This document shows positions 5,011-5,462 of a stretch of DNA of 5,462 nucleotides, in pieces (the first letter of the stretch is position 1; each line of letters opens with the position of its first letter). Under the pieces are notes generated by a model, which was given only the letters and a program-made list of their open reading frames with translations, searched no databases and was not told the origin of the DNA. The stretch spans positions 1 to 5,462 of the forward strand of contig WFWQ01000005.1 in assembly GCA_015491015.1 (NCBI GenBank). Direction: 5' to 3'. The stretch is from Patescibacteria group bacterium. GTDB lineage: Bacteria; Patescibacteriota; Minisyncoccia; Minisyncoccales; S141-161. Position numbers and translations under genes: made by a program.

Positions 5011-5462
5011 ATGGCTGAAGGAAAGTTTATAGTTTTTGAAGGCTTAGATGGATCAGGGCAAAGCACTCAAGCTGAAAAGTTAAAGAGTTTTCTAAAAACA
5101 AAAGGACTTAGAGTTTTACTTACCAAAGAACCAACTTGTAGTTTAATTGGAGGCCTGATAAAAAGCCAACTTAAAGGAGATTGGAATTCCTCTCCAGAAT
5201 GCTTGCAACTTTTATTTTCCGCAGACAGAGCTTACCATTTAGAAAAGGAAGTTTATCCTTGGTTAGAAAAAGGAGGGATAGTTATTTCAGATAGATACTT
5301 TTTTTCTTCTTTAGCTTACGGAGGGATAAGTTTAGATTTAAATTGGCTAAAAGCTATCAACCAAAACTTCAAGATTCCGGATCTAACTATCTTTTTAGAT
5401 GTTTCTCCTAAAGAATGTTTAAAGAGAATTAAAGGAGATAGAGAGAGTTTAGAACTTTTTGA
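5011..5462 (+). CDS. tmk: Thymidylate kinase, 5' part, with Gln in the Walker A lysine position
   Basis: Only the first 150 codons are present; the gene runs off the right edge. Tmk phosphorylates dTMP to dTDP. The N-terminus FIVFEGLDGSGQSTQ (6-20) is the P-loop, but position 17, normally Lys, is Gln (CAA at 5059-5061). Other Tmk landmarks are intact: TKEPT (38-42), LLFSADRAYH (67-76), the DRY motif at 94-96 with SSLAYGG after it, and the FLDVSPKECLKRI strand and helix near the end. The last visible residues, GDRESLELF, are at the LID region. The start ATG is one nt after the ndk stop, with no strong ribosome site, suggesting coupling. With ndk it forms two consecutive steps of dTTP synthesis. 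All other conserved segments look functional, so the Gln may be a tolerated family variant rather than decay. Confidence 0.93.
   Translation, partial: MAEGKFIVFEGLDGSGQSTQAEKLKSFLKTKGLRVLLTKEPTCSLIGGLIKSQLKGDWNSSPECLQLLFSADRAYHLEKEVYPWLEKGGIVISDRYFFSSLAYGGISLDLNWLKAINQNFKIPDLTIFLDVSPKECLKRIKGDRESLELF

Overview
The window looks like a piece of a small, AT-rich bacterial genome (by eye about one third G+C), most consistent with the Patescibacteria/CPR group. Pointers are the short protein at 272-475, which resembles a type I associate with those genomes, the enlarged nucleoside diphosphate kinase, very tight gene packing, and mostly absent Shine-Dalgarno sites. The lineage is an inference from memory and cannot be proven here. 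TGA is used as a normal stop (2699-2701), so the recoded TGA=Gly lineages (Gracilibacteria/Absconditabacteria) are unlikely.

Region 1 (1-475): the 3' part of a VKOR-type disulfide-forming membrane protein runs off the left edge. It converges on a 67-aa CxxC protein on the minus strand, and the two stop codons share the same TTAA bases.

Region 2 (476-757): a 282-bp divergent intergenic region, unusually long for this compact window. It holds a perfect 9-bp inverted repeat with a TTCGG centre, a weaker hairpin, and a long terminator-like hairpin followed by a T-rich stretch. A good -35/-10 pair lies just before the next gene.

Region 3 (758-5462): a plus-strand, operon-like run of seven genes with gaps of 4 nt or less, or overlaps: mscS-type channel, inositol-monophosphatase-family enzyme, acylphosphatase, thiI, a putative degenerate ComEC-type metallo-beta-lactamase-like membrane protein, ndk, and tmk (cut by the right edge). 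Ndk and Tmk carry out consecutive steps from dTMP to dTTP. ThiI serves tRNA 4-thiouridine formation. The remaining members share no obvious pathway with them.

The points most worth a second look are the apparent metal-ligand-free ComEC-like protein, the Walker A Lys-to-Gln change in Tmk, the insertions in Ndk, the structured divergent intergenic region, and a strong excess of AAGCTT/AGCT in all reading registers. No CRISPR array, mobile element, tRNA or rRNA was seen.
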